DNA from: Wuchereria bancrofti
Taxonomy: Eukaryota > Nematoda > Chromadorea > Rhabditida > Onchocercidae
NCBI GenBank assembly: GCA_005281725.1
Contig: SSBO01000009.1
Span: 9,083,795 to 9,147,794, forward strand
Length of the DNA: 64,000 nt
Reading direction: 5' to 3'
Position numbers and translations under genes: made by a program. The notes beneath the pieces were generated by a model that worked only from the letters and a program-made list of their open reading frames with translations, was not told the DNA's origin and did not search any database. This document shows positions 12,301 through 23,518 of this stretch, piece by piece (the stretch's first letter is position 1; each line of letters opens with the position of its first letter).

Positions 12301-12725
12301 CAGCAATATTGAGTGAAAGTTGAGCAAGTTAGGATGATATTATATCATATATTGGTTTGCTACTTGGAAAGCAGCTAATTATTGCCATTTAATTATTTAT
12401 AACTAATTTTTTACTTGATAATTTTTTATTATCATATTTGATCACATTGGCGGATATAGAAATTTGACTATGCATTGTTTTAAAACAGTATGATAGTGAT
12501 ATACTACTAAATAATCATTGCCTTTTCTTTTATTTAAATTTTTTCAACTTTTTCCTTATTTTTTTCTCTTATGCTGGATGAAGTTTTCCAGGTGCACGAT
12601 TTGGTATTGACGAAATTCCAGAGCAATGGATTAAAACAGTTAGAGAAACTAAACCACGAGTTAATTTAACTACCATCGATTATAATGTTGAAGAAATTGT
12701 CAATAAATTACTAATGTTGAATTAA
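9302..12725 (+). CDS. ADP-ribosylglycohydrolase (DraG/ARH family)
   Basis: It should remove ADP-ribose from proteins or small molecules using a two-metal Mg site. Seven exons: 9302-9478, 10071-10224 (or 10230), 10499-10691, 11066-11183, 11815-11967, 12097-12208 and 12592-12725, giving about 346 residues, the usual length. Family signatures occur in order: GDSLGSRYE near the N-terminus, TDDSEMALSL (first metal motif), KPPDIGNATRNAL, SLSNGCLMRI, ADCSLTH and GGDTDTNAAIVGALIGARFG (second metal motif). The ATG at 9302 follows an acceptor-like TAG, perhaps a spliced-leader site. Two oddities: exon 2 can only be joined in phase at a TTTCCG acceptor (10065-10070), and exon 3 is preceded by a run of eight A that puts the better TTTTAG acceptor (10481) out of frame. 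A recent pseudogene or assembly errors are alternatives, but all catalytic motifs are intact. The motif wording resembles bacterial DraG-like enzymes. Confidence 0.85.
10065..10070 (+). other. Inferred non-AG 3' splice site (TTTCCG)
   Basis: Exon 1 of the glycohydrolase ends in phase 0 after ...PGQ, and the family continues directly with TDDSE. The bases coding VTDDSE begin at 10071, immediately after TTTCCG. An in-frame TAA lies 24 bp upstream. The only AG between it and the exon (ending 10062) is out of phase with the exon 1 donor. Confidence 0.55.
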
Positions 12726-15296
12726 TTATTCTGTAATTTTTTCTCTCTTATCCATTTTTTTAAAAAGATTTATATATGTTCATATTTATTCATTCATTTA
12801 AGTTTAATATTATCATATTTAAAATTTTCATTTCATAACATGAAATTTCTAAATGATGTATTTTATTTTAGGAAATTCTTTGCATAAGAAATATTTTAAA
12901 TGATTGTGAGAAGAAATAATGCAAAAATTACATATTTTAAAAATCATCCTAGTATAAGTATTGGTGAAGTGATAATCTTTAATTAATTTATTTATTTTTT
13001 TTGCTGAATTTCAAACGAAAAACCCTTTGCAAGCTATTATATTATATGGCAATTATAGAAATTGTCCTCAACTAATTTACTAAAGCTAGTTTTTTTTTTA
13101 GCACATCAAGCAATATCATTTAATTTTGATAATATAAATTACTAATTATTATTTGAGCCGGTGGAAAATGAGAAACAGGTGAAAAGGGGAAAAATTTTTG
13201 TATAGCACTGTATCTGTTGGATCTCTTGGATATGTTATCATAATGACTACTATTTGTATTCTTTTGCCATTTATTAATTGTAATTAAATAATCTTTCTCA
13301 CTTTAATGTTTGCTGTTAAAACCAAGTGTAGAACAAAAAAAAAAAAAGAAAATAAAAGAAAGAATTTGCGTAAACATATATTTGTTAAATAAATATTGTA
13401 TGAAAGAAATTTAATGGCTATTACTTATTGTGTTATCATTATTGTTGTAATGAAGTAATTTTTTAAATTTAGCCTATGTTAGACTTTTTAACTTTTATTT
13501 TTATATTACTTTATGTTAATTTTTACTAAATGTTGTTTAGTATCATGGTAATATGTAATTCTTGAATTAAAAAAAAAGTATATATATATGTGTATATATG
13601 AAAGAATACATCCTTCATACAGGAAATCTGTTTATTTCAACAACAACAAAAAAAAAGTGTAAAAAGGATAATAATTTAACAAATGCTTTTATTGACGCGA
13701 AAAATTAAATTTAAGCCACTTACTTGATGGTTTTATCAATTTAATCAGTTCTGTTGTCATTTTAGCAAATTTAGTCAGTTCTTTCATCTTACAAATTACA
13801 AATATGGTATTCTTCTAGTGTAAAAAATTTTTAATTTCAAATTTTCTATAATCTGAAAGCGAGACTGATGAATACATACTTCGGGCAATATGCATGATTG
13901 GGATTTAATTTTAATGCAAAACTTTATTTTATTAAGGATATGCTAGATTAGAGCTGTTTATTAAATATTGAAGTGATAATTATTACTCCTTTGTACTTTC
14001 TTAATTAATTAGTTCGACTTATCAATGATCGTCTATTTTATCAGTGATTATCTACATACATCGTATATATATGCTATGATATACTATATAAATACATTGG
14101 AGTAATACTTAAAATTTATAATATTACGTTGTAATCGTTGTTTAATTAAGTGTGCACTTTTTTTCCATAGTAATCAGATAAATTTGCTAAACATAGTTAA
14201 TAGTTTAGTGAGGATTATCTTACAATTATTAAACTTTATAAGTTTTTTTTGTTAAAATTTCAAAATTAGATCACGAATGTTTTCCTTGGTTAAAGTTTAC
14301 TTTTGAATTTAAAATTAATCAGATTGAATTCATCAGTACTTTATTTGCGCTAATTCAAGAAAGTCTTTTTTCTTAAATGAAAATTTTATTGACCAATTAC
14401 TGAGTGGCAGAAAAACAAATTAAATTTTTGCGTTAGTTTTAGTGAAAATCGATTTCAAAAGGACATTTTAGGGCAAAAATGGTTATTGATTTAATACAAC
14501 AATTTTTATGGAAATTTAAATTTATGATGATAGTTGAAAAAGAGAAAAAAAAATTCCATTTAATGAAATTGCCAAATTTCCCATTTGAATGAAAATTTCC
14601 TATAAAATGTCATTTTATTCTATAAAATTACATGTGTTTTATGCATAAATATCAAAAGTTAAACAAATTATTATCAAAAATTATAGGGTGATAGATTTAT
14701 TTAATTTTCACATTCATTACCATTTTCGTTTTGTTGGCTAAATTAAACAACAAATTGTAAACTTATAGTATGTTAATGATTTAGAATTTACTTCACTTAT
14801 TTAAAATCTTTTTTCCTCATTACCTTTTTCTTTTGATATTGTTAATATCATTAGTGATGTGATCGAAAAAGTAACTTAAAGAATAATTATTAAAGCTTAG
14901 AAAAAATATATGGTAGTTTAATAAATTTTTTTTTCTTTTTTCGAGTTTCTTTATTAATAAAAATTTGTATATTTTGTTCAAATTTTCTATTTCATTTTGT
15001 TTTGTTTTCTTCTTCACTTTGCAGCTTATTTTTTTCATCAATTTTCACATTTTTTACTATATGTGATATTTTGGAGAGTGAAATTTTTTAAATATTTTAC
15101 AAATTCAAAAATATTAAACATTATTTCCATGATATATTAATAATGAAATTTTAAGAGAAAAAGTTTCTTCTATTGATTCTATTCTTTTCACAGTGAATTA
15201 TTTAAGGAATCCCTGAAATGAAGAATGAGATAGGTACGAAATCCGGCGGTGCAGAATTGTGTAGATAAGGAAGGGGGCTGAGGAGAATCATGAAGT
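12726..15296. other. Intergenic, no gene seen
   Basis: AT-rich sequence downstream of the glycohydrolase. It contains several AATAAA-like words that could serve as its poly(A) signal (for example near 13388). No exon-like segment was found on either strand. The open frame at 14820-15041 (-) is Lys/Asn/Ile-rich low complexity. Confidence 0.6.
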
Positions 15297-16405
15297 TGAG
15301 GAATCATGTCATCTAGAATCATGTAAGCAAAGGATCATGTCATTTAGAATCATGTAAGCAAAGGATCATGTCATCTAGAATCATGTAAGCAAGGGATCAT
15401 GTCATTTAGAATCATGTAAGCAAAGAATCATGTCATCTAGAATCATGTAAGCAAAGGATCATGTCATCTAGAATCATGTAAGCAAGGGATCATGTCATCT
15501 AGAATCATGTAAGCAAGGGATCATGTCATCTAGAATCATGTAAGCAAGGGATCATGTCATCTAGAATCATGTAAGCAAGGGATCATGTCATCTAGAATCA
15601 TGTAAGCAAAGGATCATGTCATCTAGAATCATNNNNNNNNNNNNNNNNNNNNNNNNNNNNNNNNNNNNNNNNNNNNNNNNNNNNNNNNNNNNNNNNNNNN
15701 NNNNNNNNNNNNNNNNNNNNNNNNNNNNNNNNNNNNNNNNNNNNNNNNNNNNNNNNNNNNNNNNNNNNNNNNNNNNNNNNNNNNNNNNNNNNNNNNNNNN
15801 NNNNNNNNNNNNNNNNNNNNNNNNNNNNNNNNNNNNNNNNNNNNNNNNNNNNNNNNNNNNNNNNNNNNNNNNNNNNNNNNNNNNNNNNNNNNNNNNNNNN
15901 NNNNNNNNNNNNNNNNNNNNNNNNNNNNNNNNNNNNNNNNNNNNNNNNNNNNNNNNNNNNNNNNNNNNNNNNNNNNNNNNNNNNNNNNNNNNNNNNNNNN
16001 NNNNNNNNNNNNNNNNNNNNNNNNNNNNNNNNNNNNNNNNNNNNNNNNNNNNNNNNNNNNNNNNNNNNNNNNNNNNNNNNNNNNNNNNNNNNNNNNNNNN
16101 NNNNNNNNNNNNNNNNNNNNNNNNNNNNNNNNNNNNNNNNNNNNNNNNNNNNNNNNNNNNNNNNNNNNNNNNNNNNNNNNNNNNNNNNNNNNNNNNNNNN
16201 NNNNNNNNNNNNNNNNNNNNNNNNNNNNNNNNNNNNNNNNNNNNNNNNNNNNNNNNNNNNNNNNNNNNNNNNNNNNNNNNNNNNNNNNNNNNNNNNNNNN
16301 NNNNNNNNNNNNNNNNNNNNNNNNNNNNNNNNNNNNNNNNNNNNAGCAAAGGATCATGTCATCTAGAATCATGTAAGCAAGGGATCATGTCATCTAAGTA
16401 AGGAA
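15297..16405. repeat. 31-bp minisatellite with 712-bp assembly gap
   Basis: The unit is 31 bp, of the form CATCTAGAATCATGTAAGCA followed by AAGGATCATGT, with head-to-tail copies on both sides of a run of N (15633-16344). Units vary at two positions: TCTAGA or TTTAGA, and AAAGG or AAGGG. ATCATG occurs twice per unit. The visible copies, with the gap if it is the same array, span about 1.1 kb. Frames that span the N run are not genes. Confidence 0.9.
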
Positions 16406-17270
16406 TCAGAATCATGCAAACAAGTTTTCATTCTTCTCATCTAATTTCAGACCATTTCTGATAACAATTAAAAATCATATTAGATATGGTAATTAGATAT
16501 ATTGGATAAAAAATATTAGATATGATGCCTTCTTACGCAGAACTATTAATATTGATAAAAGGAAAAGATGACAGTAATTATATTTGTCAACTTATCATCA
16601 AACTTTTCTTAACATTTAAAAAAAATGAACAAAGAAAAAAAAAAACTAATATTATTTTAAAAAGCCGATATTTCATCATATCTATGAATTTTTTTCAACT
16701 TTTTACTCTTTTACTTCAATTGATATTTTATTAAATATCCATTTTTTTTGAGATTTTTTTTAAAAAATTATTAATGGATGTATCAATAAATTAAATAAAT
16801 ATTGTCATGCAAAAACTAAAGAATAAATTATAATTATAGAGAAAAAAGGAACGAAAAATAATAATACGCTAAAAAAAAATTCTAAAACTTTTTTTATAAA
16901 TTTCTATCTAAAAAAAAAGTGAAAGAAAGGAAACAAATTTTTAATTGTTTTTTTTTGTTATTTTTCTCCAGATATGACGACATTTTCCAGTATTATCGAT
17001 GATTTAAAAAAGAAAAAGAAAATTTTTTACCGTTATTTCGTTTCGATCATCGGTTTGGTAGAGTCTTTCTCGAACATACCTGTGTTGCTGATTAGTTTTC
17101 ATTTTCTTTTTTTTTTTTCATTTAAAAATATAATCAGTTTAACAGAAAACAATTATCATATTACTACTCACTTTTTTCAGATTGTTTCTCGTATAAACAA
17201 TAATAGCAACAACAAACAAACAATAAACAACGAACAATAATAAACTAACAAGCATTTATATCGAACAATA
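16406..17270. other. Non-coding stretch upstream of the secreted-protein gene
   Basis: AT-rich DNA with A and T runs. There is an acceptor-like TTTTTCTCCAG at 16963-16973 followed by ATATG; this could be a trans-splice or 5' UTR splice site, but the open frame that starts there does not join in phase to the next exon. A polyA/T-rich tract precedes the first exon at 17271. Confidence 0.4.
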
Positions 17271-18845
17271 ATGTATACCATTCCATTTTGGTAAGTTTTC
17301 AAATTTAAAATTTCAAATTTATTTAATTCGAAAAAATTTTTCCATTCTATTAAATTCTTATAAGGATTTCAAAAATTATCATTTTGTTTTTCATTTTATT
17401 ATTTTTTTCCCTTTTTTTTTATTTCTTTCACTTCAAGTTTATATTNAAGAAAATTTTTTTTTAACCAATAAAATTACAAAAAAAAATTATCAATTTGTTC
17501 GACATTTTTCTTTATTGTGTCAGTTATTATTACTTATTGATATGTAACTTGTTTAGTTAACTTTTGGCATACGAGATAATTGTACATTTGTTTTTTTGTT
17601 TTTGTTTTTAATCAATGTCATTGATAAGTTCATATATTGATAATTTTTAGGACATTTTAATTTTTTACGTATACTTTACAGATGTAATAATTACACCAAA
17701 ATTTTTACATAATTTAATAATTGAGCATTTGTTTTTTATTTAATCTTAATCAGAGTCATTGATTTTTTTTCAAAGATATTTTATTAATTTATCAAGTATA
17801 TTTTACAGATATAATAATTTCGCTGAAATACAGAAAGTTATAATCACTAACAGTTATTATAATAGTTTTGATAAAACTCAAAACGTCATTTTAGCAGTCA
17901 ATTAAGATAGAATTTAAAAAAAAAAGTAATATTGGCAACAATTACCCAAATAATCATTATGACCTTTCTCACTTATTTTTTAAGTACAAATTCAATTTTA
18001 ACTTAGTACTTTAGAAATTCCTCTCTGTTCAATGATTAAAAATGATCAGCGCAAATTGTCGTTTACTTAATTTTAGTTTTTTCTTTTCTCATACGTCACA
18101 ATTCTTAATTTTAATGAATGATTCATTATTGTTGTTTAAAAAATAACGAGGAATCACATTTTCAAATGACAAATTTTTTTATTTGTCATTGATTATTGAT
18201 CAATTTAAAGAAGAATTAATTACGTTCATTTATCGATCTTTTTCATTTTCTCATTAAATGTCAAATATTTGAAATTATAACATTGCTAGAATAGATAATA
18301 TTCATTTCTTTAAATAGTTCATTCATTTAATTTAGTCTAATCTTATTAAAATCTAATCTAATCTAATCCAGTACCAAAATGAATAAATCTGAATGGTTGT
18401 TATGGAATTGTTGTCATTTTTTAATATTTAATATTTTTTAAATCTCCATTGATGAAGTCAAAATTTGGTAAACTACAATTGTTACTTTGAAATTGCAATA
18501 ACAATTCTTTTATCATATAAATTGTTAATAATGAAAATCTTCACTATTAATTTATAAACTTATTTTAAATAAGTTAAAGAAAAATTGCTCAAGAAATTAT
18601 TTCACAGTTAATATTGCTTTATTAAAGTTTAATCCTAATTAATAAAAAAAAAAAAGAAAATAAGAAAGAAAGAAGAAAGGGATTGAACATTAAACTTTTA
18701 TGACAATATTTATTTTTCACCATCTTATAGCATTTAATAATTAGCACAGAAAAAGAAATAACAAAGGTTTTATGTTCGATGTAAAAAAAAATGTTATTTT
18801 ATAAAATTTAGCAAACCAAAAGATTATTTATATAAATATATGGTG

Positions 18846-18888
<43 letters not shown>

Positions 18889-19910
18889 TAATAATAACAA
18901 TAATAATAATATGATAACGATAATAATAAGCAATTAAAACTAATGCTTACAAATTATAAATTTAAAAACTTTTATCCATGCCACATTAGTTAGTTGTTAA
19001 TTATATTCATACCAACTAATAAATTTCATAATTTCCAAAAACGAATAAACAATTAATAATTAATAAAATTATTTTACTAGCAATATTTGTTTATATTTTA
19101 ATATAGGAATATAAAAATATGTGATTGATAAAAAGAAAAAAAACTTTTATTTCCTCCTTTTTTTTTTTGTTTCAACAATTTTTTTATTTTTTTTTTTTTT
19201 TCAGGATTTTTCTTTTTGTGATAATACCAGGAAAAATCACATGTGCTGTTATCGTTAATAGCTTCAATGGACTTACACTTGGTCCTGGTCAACTTAATGG
19301 TATTGGAAATGATAACACTGATATGATTAATATCAATAATGTCTCTGGAACTCGTCGTTCCATCCCACGTAGTAATTACGGACAATCAGCGCCGGTATCA
19401 TATTCCTCTTCCGCTTCCTCTTCCGTATCGATAAATTCATTTCAAGGTAATATTGCTGGTTCTAATTCACTTCAAAATAATGCTGGAATATCACTGATAC
19501 CAACAAGAAATGCTGCTGCAACTTATCGCTCTTCGTGGGTATCGTTATCATATTTTTATTGTTTTTATCATTTTTTCTTTTTCTTTTGTAGTTTGATTGA
19601 AATGAATTTATTTAATTTATAATATGATTAATTTTGAAAATAAAATGATAATAAACATTTTTATTCTGTGTTCTTGTTTTTTGCTTTTTTTTTTATTTTG
19701 TTTTCACAATGTTATAGTTGATTGCCGCAATTTTTTGTGTGTTTATCCATTTACTCAAATTTGATAATTTCAAATGAATAATAAATTTTCAAAAGAGAAT
19801 TAAATTTTTTGATTTATCATTTATTCTTTAATAAATAATGAAAGTATTTCTAAAAATGGTTTTTACCAAATGTGTGTCATGGTTATTTATTGCTGTTTTT
19901 ATTATTATTA

Positions 19911-19943
<33 letters not shown>

Positions 19944-22113
19944 GTTATTATAATTGTTGGGTTTTACTATTATTATTTATTATTATCATTATTATTATTA
20001 TTGCCATTATTAATTATTAATTTCTGACACTATTATTCTGGTCCAGTTTTTGGTTTCTCTTATCTACGTTATCAGTAATGTTAATCAACTAAATAACATT
20101 CGATATGGATTCTTTATGATATTAACATTTTATCATATCATTTAGTTGTATTCAATCTTTTCAGGTATTTTCAAAATCACGAAATGCGCCAACATTAATT
20201 TTAGCAGAAATTTAGACGTAAACAGAGGAAAACATGTTAAGAAAGAAACAGAAAGACCAAAATATACATCTTAATCAGATTAATTAAGCTAATTAGTCAT
20301 TTGTTTCACAATAACTAACAGTATGGTTGCAAATTTCGATTTTTTCATGCCGAAAAAAAAATTTTTAATAATTAATAATGTTAATAAAAAAAAAGTCACT
20401 TGTCATTCAAACACAAAAGTTTCTCCAATATTTTATTTTACTAATTTTTAATTTTTTTATACATGTTATTTGTCTAATTATTTACAAATTAATTAATAAT
20501 ATTTTCTTATTCTGATATAAAAAATTGAAAATTTCATATTATAATTACAGAGTGCTACTGATCCATGGAGAGTATTTCGACAACGTATGCAAATTTGGGC
20601 AGCACAATTACGAGCAAGGTATCGATTGGTAAGTATATTTTTAATTGAAAATATCATTTTGATATAATTTTTTGGTACTAATTTGACTAATATATTAATC
20701 ACAAAGAAAAAAAATTATAGCAAATAAATTAATAAATTAAGAGGAAAAAAATCCTATGCAAAAAATGGTGAATATTTTAAATTTGCTAATAATGATAAAT
20801 AAAAAGAATGAGTGGAAAAATTTATGAAAAAGAAACATTCCTTTTTTTAAAACTTTATTAAATGCTTTCGTTTTAATTTAAAATTTACAGGACGAAAGAA
20901 TGATAATAATAATTTTGTTGTTATATTAATATAATATATTAATATATATATGTCAATTGAGGAAGGAAGAAGTAAACTAGTAGAAAATAGTAAAATTAGA
21001 TTGTTGACAATTTTGCTGTCGAAAATTTTTACAAAATAATTTTGTTCGATTTCACAAATATTAAAATAAAAAAAATGGAAAATAGTAAAATTACTTGTTG
21101 ATAATTTAATTTTTTCTTCCTTTCTCCAAAACAAAAAATCCCTAAAAAATCTAAAATGGAAATTTTCACAAAATAATTTGATAACATTTTACAGTTGCTA
21201 ACTTCGAATATGTAGGAATTATGAAAACTAGAGGAAAAACCTGTATAGGAATTATTTTTTAGACACAAAAAAAAATAAAAAAAAAACAAGTAGAAAAGAA
21301 AAGTAACTGAGAGTAAGATGTTAGTTGAAAAGTATAAAATAAAGTTAATATCAAAAATAATAGTATTGTTAATATTATTATTTGAGTCAGAATTTGAAGA
21401 TATCGAAAAAATAGAATTTTGAATTTTTTTTTAAAGATTAATGAAAAGTCAAGAAAAAAATAAGCTTGAATAATTTAAGGATAGATTAGAAAAAGAATTG
21501 AAGTTTTAGAAAAATTTTTAAAAACATGCTAGGCCTTTGTTGAACGTTACAATTGAGATGAAAAGAAAATGTTTGACTTTTTAATTTTTTATTTATAACT
21601 AAACAAAAAATATTTGAATGTGTTCTAAAAATTTCGCCAAAAGAAATGATAAATTTTGTTATTTTTTTTTCTTTTCAACAAATTCAATTTTAAATAACGC
21701 TTTAAATTAAAAAACTAAGGAAATTTGAACGAATTAATCGACAATTCATAATAAACCACAAACTACAAAATGAAGAAATATTGTACAATTTTATTAAATT
21801 GTTTAAAAAAATAATTAATAATGCGAAGTCTTATAACGGCAAATTAATTTATTAAGCAAATAAAAATTCCAAAACAAAGAAAAAAGACGAAGAAAAATTG
21901 TGCAAATTATTTAAAATTCCTATTTTAAATAAAATATATCTCATATCGTTTGCAAACATTAATATCATTTATAATCCCTATGTTTCCTTTTCATTTCTAC
22001 TTTTTTTAGTGAAAATTAATTAATTAATTAGTTAAATGTATTTAGATATAATTTATTTATTTCAGTACTATTCGCTATATCCATATGCCTACATCTACTG
22101 GAACTATTACTAA
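17271..22113 (+). CDS. Small secreted protein, unrecognised family
   Basis: Four exons join in phase: 17271-17290, 19205-19538, 20551-20628 and 22066-22113, giving 159 residues. The first exon encodes only MYTIPF plus two bases and ends in a perfect GTAAGT donor. Joined to exon 2 it completes a signal peptide (hydrophobic IFLFVIIP, probable cleavage after ITCA). The mature part has a Gly/Asn-rich segment with NSFNGLTLGPGQLNG, a dibasic GTRRSIPRS that could be a processing site, a Ser-rich run, a conserved-looking SATDPWRVFRQR segment, and a Tyr-rich C-terminus ending YIYWNYY. There are no cysteines after the signal peptide. I do not recognise it; it may be nematode-specific. It converges on the BTB gene, with 1.4 kb between the stop codons. 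Introns 1 and 3 are long (1.9 and 1.4 kb) and hold an (AAT)n tract at 18845-18910. Confidence 0.65.
18844..18912. repeat. (AAT)n microsatellite
   Basis: An almost uninterrupted run of AAT trinucleotides with a few AAC interruptions, inside intron 1 of the secreted-protein gene. Confidence 0.9.
19895..20020. repeat. (ATT)n microsatellite
   Basis: A run of ATT/TTA trinucleotides with occasional GTT and other breaks, in intron 2 of the secreted-protein gene. It creates a poly-Ile/Tyr open frame that is not a gene. Confidence 0.85.
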
Positions 22114-23518
22114 AAATTTCTTCTGATGTGTTTTATTCAAAATCAACAACCTTTTAATGATTCATTTTATTCGATTTACATATTTTTTTTTATTTTTAAT
22201 TGTGGTAGCAAAAATTTTAATTAAAATCTCATGAACTATTGGAAAGAAACCATTAAATTATTTCTCACTTTTAAAATGCAAAAAATTCCTAATAATTATT
22301 GCTGGCACTTTTGTCTTTCTTCCCACAAAAATTAGAAATGTTTTATTAATTTTGTTTGAATTAAATGAGAAATTACAATTTATTGCGAAAGAAAAAATTT
22401 ATAATGGATTTCATTTCCAATATGTTTTGTAGTAATTATTACTTCGATGCTATCACTTTTATATCGTACATTTCAACCGATTTATTTCTTTCCCTTTTCG
22501 TCTATTATCAATTGTTTAAAGAACTTAAATAATTTGTTTAAATAATTGGTATCATTATCACACTGAAATTAAAACTAGAATTAAACGTAAGACCAAATCT
22601 CAAATAAATTCTAATCAATTCTTCACAGCTCGATAAACATTCCAATACATATTCATTTTAATTTTTTAGAATTTTTATGATTAATCTTTTACATTAAAAA
22701 AAATAATAAAGTGAAAGTAGTAAAAGTAAAGATCAAAACTATTTACAGAAAGGTTGTAAAGATTGTCCAAAATCAATTTTTTTTTTCTTTTTTTGTTAAC
22801 ATAACAAGCAAAATGATGAAAACATTGATTAAATTGTCGAGTGAATACTACTTATTAGATGAACATTTTTTTTAAGCGATATTTCATACATATAATTTCT
22901 TTTAACTATCAATAATCAAATTTATTTGTTTTTTAAATTTTACAATTTTTCTCATTTTATGCAAAAATACTTTTCATCCATTTTTTTCCCGTTTCAAATG
23001 TCGAATTATCTAATTATGATTACCATGTAATTAATAATAAAGTTAGTTGGATAGCAGTATAACAATTTTATTGCACTGTCTTTATAAATTATCATTTAAT
23101 AACTAATAGCTTTGTGCTAAAATATTATCAGACAGATAAAAAATTCCTTCCAATGAATGCAAATTAAATTCATTGAGATGATTGGATGAGTATTTAAATA
23201 GATGAGTATAAAATGATTTTAATTGGAGTTAATTTTTCATTTCTATTGTGAAAGTCCTTTACATCAAAAAAAAAAAAAAGAATTCATTTTTACAGATAAC
23301 TAACTGAGATCATTGCCAAAAATTTCACGAACAGTTAATTAACTGATACCTTTTGTCAAAATAACATTGTTTCTTGCACAAGTTAGAATTACTTATCTAA
23401 TATATAAATTATCACTGTTCCTCACAAAAATAGAATAACAGAAAGAGAAGGAAAGAAAGGAAATTAGTTGATGAAAGATAAAAACAGGAAATTTGCAAAA
23501 AGCTTTCAAGAAATAATA
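22114..23518. other. Convergent intergenic region
   Basis: The 3' flanks of the secreted-protein gene (+) and the BTB gene (-). The sequence is AT-rich without exon-like segments. Confidence 0.6.

Noticed and set aside
15588..16401. Long open frames of unknown residues on both strands
   Set aside because: They span the run of N and the minisatellite.
15297..16405. CRISPR-like array
   Set aside because: Repeats are directly abutting 31-bp units without unique spacers, in a eukaryotic genome.
16974..17240. Possible first exon beginning MTTFSSIID
   Set aside because: It does not supply a donor in the phase required by the exon at 19205, whereas 17271-17290 does, with a perfect GTAAGT donor.
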